Shown in pieces: positions 1 through 4,860 of a DNA stretch of 6,227 nt. The position numbers and the translations under genes are program-made. Position 1 is the first letter of the stretch; each line of letters starts with the position of its first letter. This stretch comes from Opitutaceae bacterium (GTDB lineage: Bacteria; Verrucomicrobiota; Verrucomicrobiia; Opitutales; Opitutaceae), in NCBI GenBank assembly GCA_031254955.1, contig JAIRTK010000140.1, positions 1 to 6,227 on the forward strand. The letters are read 5' to 3'. Below the pieces are notes generated by a model. The model was not told where the DNA came from. It did not search any database and was given only the letters and a program-made list of their open reading frames with translations.

Positions 1-6
1 CCAGAC

Positions 7-83
7 GCGCACCAGACGAGGCGCGGTGAGCGGCCGGCGGCGAGCAAGGCGCCATCCTTGCCCTGCGCACCAGACGAGGCGCG
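7..83 (+). repeat. 19-bp direct repeat, two copies 58 bp apart
   Basis: GCGCACCAGACGAGGCGCG occurs identically at 7-25 and 65-83. Similarity continues a few bases (GAGCG) after each copy. A half copy (CCAGACGCGC) precedes it at position 1, so the array may extend beyond the window. Its function is unknown. Confidence 0.7.
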
Positions 84-265
84 ACGAGCGCACTTGTCGC
101 GCGAGCCGTTTTTGGCGGACGCGCATAGTTCCAGTTTCCGGCTTTCACGACGCAATTCTGATACCCTTTCCGAATTAAATTTACACTTTATCCAGCGGGG
201 AGGTTGACGGATTGTCGCTTCGCTCGGAACGCCAAAACCGCCGGGAACAGCTCGCCATAAACGAC

Positions 266-286
266 GGCGGTCTCGGCGAGACCGCC
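266..286. repeat. Perfect 9-bp hairpin within a half copy of the GGTAGGGAGG element
   Basis: GGCGGTCTC (266-274) and GAGACCGCC (278-286) are perfectly complementary with a GGC loop. The surrounding 28 bases (264-291) match the right arm of the element at 858-960 at about 22 of 28 positions, so this looks like an orphan or diverged half element. No T-tract follows, so a terminator is unlikely. Confidence 0.6.
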
Positions 287-419
287 CTGCCCTGAACCGC
301 TACCCTGAAGACGGCTAAAGTTGGAATCTGATTGGGAAACGGTATAATTTCATAACACGGCACAGTATCGTCGGTTATCCTATTCCGGCAATCCTGCTTT
401 CCCCTCCGCGCAGAAACGG

Positions 420-480
420 CACCACGGAGCCTCCAAAAAGAAACCCCAGCAAAGAGGACAACACCACGGAGCCTCCGTGG
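420..480. repeat. 15-bp direct repeat with small hairpin
   Basis: CACCACGGAGCCTCC occurs at 420-434 and again at 462-476. In the second copy CCACGGA (464-470) pairs with TCCGTGG (474-480) across a GCC loop. It lies inside the repeat island with no gene nearby. Confidence 0.55.
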
Positions 481-589
481 AGGAAACCCCGCGCGTGGCG
501 GAGGGCGGCGGTGGTCGCGTGATACCGTTTCTCACTCAAACCTATAAAACCCTTTCCCAGTGAACAGGACACTTTAGAAGCAGAGCCAT

Positions 590-662
590 GTAGGGGCTTC
601 GCTTGCGAAGCCCGTTGCTGGTGCACGGTTATCAAGCCGGGCGACGCAAGCGACACCCCTGC
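590..662. repeat. Hairpin module B (25-bp imperfect inverted repeat)
   Basis: The outer arms 590-614 and 638-662 are complementary at about 20 of 25 positions. The left arm also contains its own perfect 9-bp hairpin, GGGCTTCGC (594-602) with GCGAAGCCC (605-613) across a TT loop. The module is flanked by border-motif copies at 547-561 (-) and 678-692 (+). Confidence 0.65.
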
Positions 663-668
663 AAAAGA

Positions 669-717
669 GTGATTTTCATTGGGAAGCGGTATTACACCCT
701 TTCCTAATGAAAATCAC
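669..717. repeat. Junction palindrome formed by two opposed border motifs
   Basis: GTGATTTTCATT (669-680) and AATGAAAATCAC (706-717) are perfect inverted repeats. Pairing continues inward to 685/701 with one G-T pair, giving a 17-bp stem and a 15-base loop. It is formed by a plus border copy meeting a minus border copy at the shared GGTATTACACC, apparently where modules B and C abut. Confidence 0.75.
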
Positions 718-735
718 ATTAAGGAAGCCGCTAAG

Positions 736-802
736 GGTAGGGCGAGGCGTCCCGCCGAGCCGCGAGCGGTTCACACGGCTCGGCGGGACGCCTCACCCTA
801 CC
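736..802. repeat. Hairpin module C, copy 1 (27-bp near-perfect inverted repeat)
   Basis: The arms 736-762 and 776-802 are complementary over 27 bases with one mismatch; the loop is 13 bases. The key sequence is GAGGCGTCCCGCCGAGCCG and its complement. Border motifs in inverted orientation (694-708 and 818-832) bracket it, making a larger imperfect inverted repeat spanning about 691-836. A related hairpin lies at 3871-3937. Confidence 0.8.
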
Positions 803-857
803 TGAAGGGGGATTTTCATTCGCAAAGGGTATTACACGGATTTCGTTTCCGAAGGAA

Positions 858-973
858 GGTAGGGAGGTCTCTCCGAGGCCTCCGTCGGGCGCGAGGGTGG
901 TTTGAATTTCATGGGGAAATCGAAGCGTTGTCACGGAGGCCTCGGAGAGGCCTCCCTACCGGCTCCGCGTAAC
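858..973. repeat. Hairpin module D, copy 1 (28-bp inverted repeat, 47-base loop)
   Basis: The arms 858-885 and 933-960 are complementary over 28 bases with only one G-T pair. They begin GGTAGGGAGG and end CCTCCCTACC. The 47-base loop contains GGTTTGAATTTCATGGGGAA. The right outer flank to 973 (GGCTCCGCGTAAC) is the complement of the left flank of the second copy (GTTACGCGGCGCC at 2086), so the full element probably ended in GTTAC/GTAAC. Confidence 0.8.
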
Positions 974-1048
974 CTCAGTTACGTCAAAGGACTCTTTTCT
1001 AAATACCCCACGGCTTGCCACGGGAATTTTTAGCCGCTTTTCGGCGAT

Positions 1049-1083
1049 GACGGGGCAGATGGTTTTTTCTTCGGCTGCCCGTC
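1049..1083 (-). repeat. Inverted repeat downstream of tatA, terminator role uncertain
   Basis: GACGGGGCAG (1049-1058) and CTGCCCGTC (1075-1083) pair with one bulged base across a 16-base loop, 34 bases beyond the tatA stop codon. There is no T-tract on the minus strand after the stem, so this is not a canonical intrinsic terminator. It is the only tatA-proximal candidate seen. Confidence 0.35.
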
Positions 1084-1116
1084 CGCTCCCATCTCATCCA
1101 TTCCTGCTCCATCCAC

Positions 1117-1848
1117 TCATGCTCCGTCTGTTTCCGGCCTGTCCGCTCCTGCTTCGCTTGCTCTCGCTCCGTTTACTCCCGGCGTGTCGGCTCTCGGCGC
1201 GGCTTCTCTCGCCTCGGCGGTTTTCGGTCCGTCCTCTGCCGACGCGGTGGCGTTCGCCTCGCTCGGTACTGCTTCGCCTGCGCCCGTCTCGCTCGCGCCT
1301 GTTTCGCCCGCGCTTGCCCTGTTCGCGTTCGCTCCGTCCGCTTCGGCGCCGGCGACGGTGACGGTACCGGCACCGTCGCCTTGGCCCGCCTCTGTTTGGG
1401 GGTCGCTGTCGCGCAGTTCGGGATACGGATTGGTCGATTCATCGTAGCCGTGGCCGGCGGCGTCCGCGTCTTCGCCTGTCGTGAAATCGTCGTCGGTCGG
1501 ATCGTAATAATCGTCGGTGGGCGGGGGCGGCGGGGGCGGGTCAGTCGAACCGGACGGGTTGGGCGTATCCGTCGCAGTCAGTGCGGCGGCGGCGCCGGAT
1601 TCCAGGCGTTTCTTTTCGGCGCGGGCGCGCCGTTCGGCAGGCTCGTCCTCAAGCACGCGTTTGAGTTCTTGCTCGACGCCGGAAGTGGCGCGTTTGAATT
1701 CGCGAATCGACTTGCCGAGGCCGCGGGCAAGCTCGGGCAGGCGCTTGCCGCCGAACAACAAGAGCACGAGGAAAAAAACGAGCAGCAATTCCGGCCCGCC
1801 TACATCCGGCAGAAGCCCCAGCACGGGCGATGGCATCAGGAGGTTCAT
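1117..1848 (-). CDS. tatA: TatA/TatE-type twin-arginine translocase subunit with long acidic tail
   Basis: TatA forms the protein-conducting part of the Tat pathway, which exports folded proteins across the cytoplasmic membrane. The N-terminal part is classic: a short hydrophobic helix (about 19-33, PELLLVFFLVLLLFGG), the FGGKRLPEL hinge (32-40), and an amphipathic helix (LARGLGKSIREFKRA, 40-54) continuing into a charged helix to about residue 84. The rest is unusual. A seven-proline run (104-110) is followed by an Asp/Tyr-rich patch (111-122) and more than 100 residues of Ala/Gly/Glu/Thr-rich low complexity, giving 243 residues against the usual 60-100. The tail nucleotides are themselves repetitive (about 1140-1350). 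A second ATG four codons in (1836) is an alternative start, and neither has a good Shine-Dalgarno sequence. TatB is less likely because the hinge and amphipathic helix read as TatA. No tatB or tatC is nearby. The TatA call is strong; the function of the tail is unknown. Confidence 0.93.
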   Translation of the reverse strand: MNLLMPSPVLGLLPDVGGPELLLVFFLVLLLFGGKRLPELARGLGKSIREFKRATSGVEQELKRVLEDEPAERRARAEKKRLESGAAAALTATDTPNPSGSTDPPPPPPPTDDYYDPTDDDFTTGEDADAAGHGYDESTNPYPELRDSDPQTEAGQGDGAGTVTVAGAEADGANANRASAGETGASETGAGEAVPSEANATASAEDGPKTAEAREAAPRADTPGVNGARASEAGADRPETDGA

Positions 1849-1918
1849 GGGTTTGTTTGAGCGCGAAGGCTGCCGGGGCGCAAAGGAAAATCTCCCGGCG
1901 CCATGTTCCCGCAGGCGG

Positions 1919-1942
1919 TTTGAAAAAGTCGTTTTAAGCGCG
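1919..1942. repeat. Short tandem repeat GCGTGAATGG-type
   Basis: Two adjacent 10-bp units of the form GAATGGGCGT / GAATGGGCGC lie roughly 70-90 bases before the tatA start. They resemble the other low-complexity intergenic repeats of the window. No regulatory role can be shown. Confidence 0.5.
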
Positions 1943-2007
1943 AATGGGCGTGAATGGGCGCGTGGTTGGATAGAGGGATTAAGTGCATGATTGGTTAATT
2001 GATGGTT

Positions 2008-2030
2008 CTCACGCGGAGACGCGGAGGCTT
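2008..2030. repeat. 9-bp-phased intergenic repeat
   Basis: CTCACGCGGAGACGCGGAGG, read on the minus strand, consists of units of the type CTCCGCGTC repeated with a 9-bp period. It is related to the arrays at 2420-2446, 4827-4853 and 5071-5106. Confidence 0.5.
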
Positions 2031-2085
2031 GGTGGAAATCTTTTTAATAGCTTTGTTCGCCATCCTTGTTTTTGCAGTCGCCGAG

Positions 2086-2241
2086 GTTACGCGGCGCCGG
2101 CAGGGCGGCCTTTCCGTGGCTTCCGTCGGGCGGGGAGGGTGGTTTGAATTTCATGGGGAAAAGCGGAGTGGCATGGGGGGGCGGAGCGTTGTCGCGGAGG
2201 TCTCGGAGTGGCTTCCCTGCCGGCGCCGGTACTGCGTTAAC
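2086..2241. repeat. Hairpin module D, copy 2 (full length, arms degraded)
   Basis: The element runs from GTTAC (2086) to GTTAAC (2241). The outer ends contain a perfect 14-bp inverted repeat CGGCGCCGGCAGGG (2092-2105). The inner arms 2099-2126 and 2194-2221 pair at only about 20 of 28 positions. The loop (2127-2193) is longer than in copy 1. A 26-base stretch (2136-2161) is identical to 894-919 of copy 1, so the loop is better conserved than the arms. Confidence 0.75.
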
Positions 2242-2302
2242 GTGCTTGGAATTTTGCATCGCGACGAGACAACAAGGTTGGCGAACAAGGTTGATCACTT
2301 TC

Positions 2303-2322
2303 TCGCGCAAAGGCGCGAAGGC
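2303..2322. repeat. 9-bp-phased repeat with 6-bp hairpin
   Basis: TCGCGC (2303-2308) pairs with GCGCGA (2313-2318) across an AAAG loop. The sequence GCGCAAAGG then CGCGAAGGC shows the same 9-bp period as the other intergenic arrays. Confidence 0.45.
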
Positions 2323-2419
2323 ACCATGCAGGAGGGGGAATGGCTTTCCTGTTTTTGCGTCCCTGTGTTTGCGTTTTCGTGCTTTTGGGTGGGCATTTTT
2401 ATGGTTAGGAGGAGGCCTC

Positions 2420-2446
2420 GTTGCGTCTTTGCGTGTCCGCGTGAGT
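2420..2446. repeat. 9-bp-phased repeat, three degenerate units
   Basis: The sequence splits into the units CGTTGCGTC, TTTGCGTGT and CCGCGTGAG, keeping a GCGT core in 9-bp phase. It is the most degenerate of these arrays, in a T-rich stretch before the mutarotase stop. Confidence 0.4.
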
Positions 2447-2520
2447 TTTTTTCTCGCGTCTGTTGGCGTTCCTTCGCGGTGGGTTCGTTTGTTTGGGGAA
2501 TGGGGGTTTCCAAGGCGCCC

Positions 2521-3444
2521 CTATTTGATTTCCACCTCGGCCACGAAGCTTTGCGCGTGGCCGGGCGGCACCCAGTAAAGCCCCTGTTTGTGTTCGCCGG
2601 CGTTGGCCGGCCCCATCCACGGCTCGACGCAGTAGAAGGGTGATTCGTCGTCGGGGGTCCACGTGACAAACACGGCGTCCCGCGGCGGGGTTTTATCGGT
2701 GCCGAGGCGCACGAGGACTTCGCCGGGTTGCCCGACGGGGCCGAACACCACGGCGTTGCTTTTCAGCCCGCCGTGGAAGGTGTCCACGAGCGCGGGGTTG
2801 TCGAGCGGCTCCAGCGATTTGGGCGCGGGGTGGTCCACGAAGCGCCCGGTGTGGAAGTTTTGCCGCATGCTTTTCGAGGCGGGGATGCGGATGGCGTAGT
2901 CGCCGCGTTTCAGTCCGTCGTTCCAGGGCAGGGTGAAATAAAAATGATGTCCGGCGCTCCACGGCAGCGGGCGGGTGTCGAGGTTGCGCAACGAAAACTC
3001 GCAGAAGAGCTTCAAGGCCTCGAAGCGGTAGGTGACGATAAACTCATACTCGAACGGATAGCTCGCGCGCGCGGCGTCGTCGGGGATGAGTTGCGCCGAG
3101 AAGCCGCGTTCGTCGCAGCGGATCACGTCGAATTTGCTTTGCCGCGCGATGCCGTGGATCGGCATGGGCCGGCGTTGGCCGTCGGGGTCGCGCCAGAAGA
3201 AAATCTCCCCTTGGTCGAACGAGCGTCCGCTGAACGGGAAGAGGATGGGATTGCCGCCGCGCACGCTGGCGAAGTTGTCCAGGTTGTCCAGTTCCGGCCA
3301 GTGGATGACATCGCGCACGGTGCCGTCGCCGTGGGTGACGTGCCAGTGCATGAGCCGCGCTCCGAGTTCGGGGATGGCAAGAAAGGTCGAGTTGCCGACG
3401 TTCCAGCGTGTGAGTTCCTGCCCAAGGTAGGGGACTTTTTCCAT
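2521..3444 (-). CDS. Aldose 1-epimerase (galactose mutarotase-like) family protein
   Basis: This is a member of the aldose 1-epimerase / galactose mutarotase-like family, whose enzymes interconvert alpha and beta anomers of aldoses (or of hexose 6-phosphates in a subfamily), normally in the cytoplasm. No signal peptide is seen. With the ATG at 3444 the product has 307 residues, typical for the family. Landmarks are GNPILFPFSGR (64-74), PIHGIAR (95-101, conserved His97), AGHHFYF (164-170, the general-acid His region) and YCVEPWMG (271-278, Glu274 in the catalytic-base position). Substrate cannot be decided from sequence. The frame extends upstream to a TTG at 3480, adding 12 residues (MPVRPGGPNNVG). 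I prefer the ATG because the extension is encoded by a GC-rich inverted repeat (3459-3478) and the homology-like sequence begins at MEKVPYLGQEL. No strong Shine-Dalgarno sequence supports either start. Neighbours offer no sugar-pathway context. Confidence 0.92.
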   Translation of the reverse strand: MEKVPYLGQELTRWNVGNSTFLAIPELGARLMHWHVTHGDGTVRDVIHWPELDNLDNFASVRGGNPILFPFSGRSFDQGEIFFWRDPDGQRRPMPIHGIARQSKFDVIRCDERGFSAQLIPDDAARASYPFEYEFIVTYRFEALKLFCEFSLRNLDTRPLPWSAGHHFYFTLPWNDGLKRGDYAIRIPASKSMRQNFHTGRFVDHPAPKSLEPLDNPALVDTFHGGLKSNAVVFGPVGQPGEVLVRLGTDKTPPRDAVFVTWTPDDESPFYCVEPWMGPANAGEHKQGLYWVPPGHAQSFVAEVEIK

Positions 3445-3458
3445 GCCGACGTTGTTAG

Positions 3459-3478
3459 GCCCGCCTGGGCGGACGGGC
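3459..3478. repeat. GC-rich inverted repeat before the mutarotase start
   Basis: GCCCGCCTGGGCGGACGGGC can fold with a 7-bp stem including one G-T pair, or with a tighter CCGCC/GGCGG stem. It ends 15 bases upstream of the preferred ATG (3444) and would be inside the coding region only if the TTG at 3480 were used. On the transcript it could affect ribosome access. Confidence 0.5.
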
Positions 3479-3544
3479 AAAGTATTTTTCTAAAAAAGCT
3501 GGCGTGGCGCGGACTTCGCTTCCGAAGAGGGGCAGGGAGCCGAG

Positions 3545-3691
3545 ATGAAGCGCGTGATCACCTCCGAGCGCGACCTGGCAGCGCGCGCGGCGTGTTGCGC
3601 CCTGGTTCAGGGCGTCGGCCCGCTCACCACCGCCGCCGCACTCGCCCTCATGCCCGAACTCGGCACGCTCGAAAAGGGCCAGGCCGCCGCT
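3545..3691 (+). pseudogene. IS110-family transposase remnant (C-terminal domain fragment)
   Basis: About 49 residues read as part of the C-terminal transposase domain of IS110-type elements: an Ala/Arg-rich helix (ERDLAARAACCAL), then VQGVGPLTTAAALALMPELG and TLEKGQAAA. This resembles the helix-hairpin-helix-like segment (consensus of the form GVGPxTAATLLAxxPELG...) that precedes AGLAPxNRDSG in this family. The expected continuation is missing. Right after QAAA the sequence turns into palindromic repeat material (3698-3798). An NRDS-like piece reappears in another frame at about 3802-3832. The N-terminal DEDD catalytic domain and the rest of the C-terminus are absent, and the DNA just upstream shows no transposase homology. 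The family assignment is by memory of the motif, without alignment. It is certainly not a functional gene. Confidence 0.65.
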
Positions 3692-3698
3692 CCGCCCG

Positions 3699-3726
3699 GA
3701 GGCGGCCTCGGCGAGGTCTCACTACC
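3699..3726. repeat. Partial copy of a module D arm
   Basis: The 28 bases ending CGAGGTCTCACTACC resemble the right arm of module D at 933-960, with about 18 of the last 21 positions the same. They directly follow the last recognisable transposase codons. The immediately preceding GGCCGCC (3682-3688) pairs with GGCGGCC (3701-3707), so a small hairpin spans the junction. Confidence 0.5.
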
Positions 3727-3753
3727 GCCTCCACATAGCATCACTCCCGGCGA

Positions 3754-3798
3754 ATTTTGGCGTCCCGCCAAAATCTGTTGCCCGGCGGGACGCCGGGC
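3754..3798. repeat. Compact double hairpin
   Basis: Two tight hairpins sit side by side: ATTTTGGCG/CGCCAAAAT (3754-3762 and 3766-3774, TCC loop) and GCCCGGCG/CGCCGGGC (3780-3787 and 3791-3798, GGA loop). The inner GGCGTCCCGCC and GGCGGGACGCC are also complementary to each other, and they share the GGCGTCCCGCC core of module C. This suggests a shortened relative of that module. Confidence 0.65.
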
Positions 3799-3801
3799 AA
3801 G

Positions 3802-3832
3802 GCATGCGGGATGCGCGCGCTCCCCAATCGCG
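3802..3832 (+). pseudogene. Possible continuation of the IS110 transposase remnant
   Basis: Reading from 3802 gives ACGMRALPNRDS. In spacing and in its final NRDS it matches the AGLAPxNRDSG segment that should directly follow QAAA in IS110 transposases. It lies in a different frame from the 3545-3691 fragment, as expected if the intervening 110 bases are an insertion with small indels. Downstream homology is lost before the next hairpin (3871). The match is short, so this remains tentative. Confidence 0.35.
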
Positions 3833-3870
3833 ACAGCATAAACGAACAAGGCGCTACAGTCTCCCTTTCG

Positions 3871-3937
3871 GGCAGGGCAAGGCGTCCCCGCCGAGCCGCT
3901 GCCGGTCTCCGGCTCGGCGGGGACGCCTTGCATTGCC
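3871..3937. repeat. Hairpin module C, copy 2
   Basis: The arms 3871-3898 and 3910-3937 are complementary over 28 bases with two mismatches, around an 11-base loop. The arm core GGCGTCCCCGCCGAGCCG differs from copy 1 (736-762) by a single inserted C. It lies 52 bases past the stop of the G3E-like gene. It lacks a T-tract, so if it stops transcription it does so non-canonically. Confidence 0.75.
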
Positions 3938-3989
3938 TTGATAAGGGGGAAAACGGTTTGGAATGCGTATCATTACAGCGACGGGCCTT

Positions 3990-4796
3990 TTATAAAAACT
4001 TTCGGATATCCGGGAGCACTTTCACGCGCGACCCGCCGGCGCGGCGCTCGAAATAGGGGTCCACTTTTTCGACGATTTCCACGTCCTCGCTGTCCGGTCC
4101 GTCCCCGTCCTCGTCGCTCTCGACTCCGGTCTCGATGTCCTCGCCGTCCGTCGTCTCCCATTCCGGCTCGTCGAAATAATGCGACATGCGGCGGGCTTGC
4201 GGCTCCAGCACCAGCGCCGGGTTTTTCACACGTCCGTTTTTCACGAACTCAAACACGCAGGGGTAATACAGTTTTTTGAAACGCTCCTGAAAATCCGACA
4301 TCCATTTGTTTGCCACGCCTTCGCGCTTCGTCAGCAGCACCACGTCCGAAAAATGGATGCACGCTTCATACCACGCGCCGAGTTCGCGGTGCGCCTCGGC
4401 GAGGCGGCAGTTCACCACGCACAAAATCCGCGCCAGTTCGCCGCCCATCTCGGCCAGCCAGGGCTTGAGGGCCTCGACTTGCCCGACCGGGTCGCGGCGT
4501 CCGTCGGTCACGAAAAACACATGCGTCGCCGCCGCCACGCGCGCGGCCATGCCGTCCGTCGTCGCGATGGCGCCGTCCCGGCCTTCCGGCCCGCCGCCGG
4601 TCTCGCGCCACGTCCAGCGGAACAGTTCGCCGAGCTTCGCGTCGCGCGCGTCGGGCGCCTCGGTGTCCGCGAGCAAAACCAGCGGGCGCTCATCGTCGTC
4701 CATGGCGTCGTTGACAAAATCCGTCAGCACTTCGCGCCGTCCCGAGCCGGGGGCGCCGAGGATGACATAAACAAGGGGTGGTGCCGTTTTGCTCAT
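3990..4796 (-). CDS. G3E/CobW-like P-loop protein with degenerate nucleotide-binding motifs
   Basis: The 268-residue product looks like a divergent member of the G3E (CobW/UreG/HypB) P-loop group, whose members usually insert metals or cofactors. The N-terminal strand and loop read LVYVILGAPGSGRRE (8-22), which occupies the Walker A position, but the expected Lys and Ser/Thr are Arg20 and Arg21. A hydrophobic strand follows (PLVLLADTE, 38-46). HVFFVTDGRRDPVGQVEAL (92-110) and FSDVVLLTKREG (149-160) resemble the CobW segments around the Asp/Gln region and the NKxD guanine motif, here TKRE. The C-terminal part lacks an obvious CobW_C domain and holds a very acidic stretch (about 208-245), followed by a short basic end. 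No CXCC-type metal motif is visible; Cys126, Cys130, Cys146 and Cys180 are scattered. There is no clear Shine-Dalgarno sequence before the ATG. The gene stands alone. The coding call is strong, but the family is inferred from motif layout and the substrate is unknown. Confidence 0.85.
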   Translation of the reverse strand: MSKTAPPLVYVILGAPGSGRREVLTDFVNDAMDDDERPLVLLADTEAPDARDAKLGELFRWTWRETGGGPEGRDGAIATTDGMAARVAAATHVFFVTDGRRDPVGQVEALKPWLAEMGGELARILCVVNCRLAEAHRELGAWYEACIHFSDVVLLTKREGVANKWMSDFQERFKKLYYPCVFEFVKNGRVKNPALVLEPQARRMSHYFDEPEWETTDGEDIETGVESDEDGDGPDSEDVEIVEKVDPYFERRAGGSRVKVLPDIRKFL

Positions 4797-4826
4797 GTTG
4801 AAAACCAGAATCAGAATCGTATGAAT

Positions 4827-4853
4827 CGCGGAGGACGCGAAGGTTGCAAAGAG
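4827..4853. repeat. 9-bp-phased repeat, three units
   Basis: The units CGCGGAGGA, CGCGAAGGT and TGCAAAGAG form a 9-bp-periodic run that is the inverted counterpart of the array at 5071-5106. It lies about 30 bases upstream of the G3E-like start codon. Confidence 0.55.
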
Positions 4854-4860
4854 ATTTTAA

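Larger units (their letters stand above)
162..832. repeat. Seven copies of a 15-bp border motif, ATTNGGAAANGGTAT
   Basis: Copies matching the consensus exactly or with a few changes lie at 162-176 (-), 331-345 (+), 522-536 (-), about 547-561 (-), 678-692 (+), 694-708 (-) and 818-832 (+). The better copies extend outward on the ATT side as GATTTTC and on the other side as TAC. Minus and plus copies tend to bracket hairpin cores, for example 694-708 and 818-832 around the hairpin at 736-802. A degenerate plus copy (about 3943-3959) sits beside the related hairpin at 3871-3937. Confidence 0.7.
1..1116. other. Gene-free repeat island downstream of tatA
   Basis: No ORF here looks like a real protein; the open frames translate palindromic repeats. 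The content is a 19-bp direct repeat at the left edge, then hairpin modules (266-286, 464-480, 590-662, 736-802, 858-960) separated by copies of a 15-bp motif. After 973 there is plain sequence with one inverted repeat (1049-1083). Two plus-strand frames are open to the left edge, so a gene end in the first 150 bases cannot be fully excluded, but nothing is recognisable. Confidence 0.75.
1849..2520. other. Gene-free interval upstream of tatA
   Basis: This 672-base gap between tatA and the mutarotase gene has no convincing gene; long open frames here cross repeats in GC-rich DNA. It contains a 10-bp tandem repeat (1919-1942), 9-bp-phased repeats (2008-2030, 2303-2322, 2420-2446), module D copy 2 (2086-2241) and a 10-bp direct repeat AACAAGGTTG (2271-2280 and 2284-2293). 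The tatA promoter should lie in the first part on the minus strand, but no clear -35/-10 pair was identified. Confidence 0.7.
3445..3989. other. Interval with no intact gene: transposase remnant plus hairpin elements
   Basis: This 545-base gap between the mutarotase gene and the G3E-like gene holds the IS110 remnant (3545-3691 and possibly 3802-3832), a partial module D arm (3699-3726), a compact double hairpin (3754-3798) and module C copy 2 (3871-3937). It looks like a hot spot for small-element insertion. No intact gene or clear promoter was seen. Confidence 0.7.

Noticed and set aside
162..832. CRISPR array
   Set aside because: The 15-bp motif recurs, but in both orientations and with irregular spacing, and the intervening DNA is palindromic rather than spacer-like.
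669..960. Integron attC-like cassette sites
   Set aside because: There are hairpins, but no recognisable attC core sites, no cassette ORFs and no integrase in the window.
679..972. 97-codon plus-strand ORF
   Set aside because: It translates hairpin modules C and D; its Arg/Gly/Pro-rich content comes from palindromic DNA and there is no ribosome binding site.
1009..1024. Hairpin formed by CCACGGCTTGCCACGG
   Set aside because: On checking, the two CCACGG copies are direct, not inverted, repeats.
1047..1361. Plus-strand ORF rich in Arg, Leu, Pro and Ser
   Set aside because: Shadow of the repetitive tatA tail in the antisense direction.
1999..2643. 214-codon plus-strand ORF opposite the tatA leader and mutarotase 3' end
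   Set aside because: It crosses module D copy 2 and 9-bp repeats, then runs antisense into the mutarotase gene. No domain is recognisable.
2728..3738. 336-codon plus-strand ORF
   Set aside because: It is antisense to the mutarotase gene, which has clear family motifs; a long open frame is expected in GC-rich DNA.
3871..3937. Intrinsic terminator for the G3E-like gene
   Set aside because: The stem is strong, but no T-tract follows on the minus strand, and the same hairpin recurs away from any gene end (736-802).
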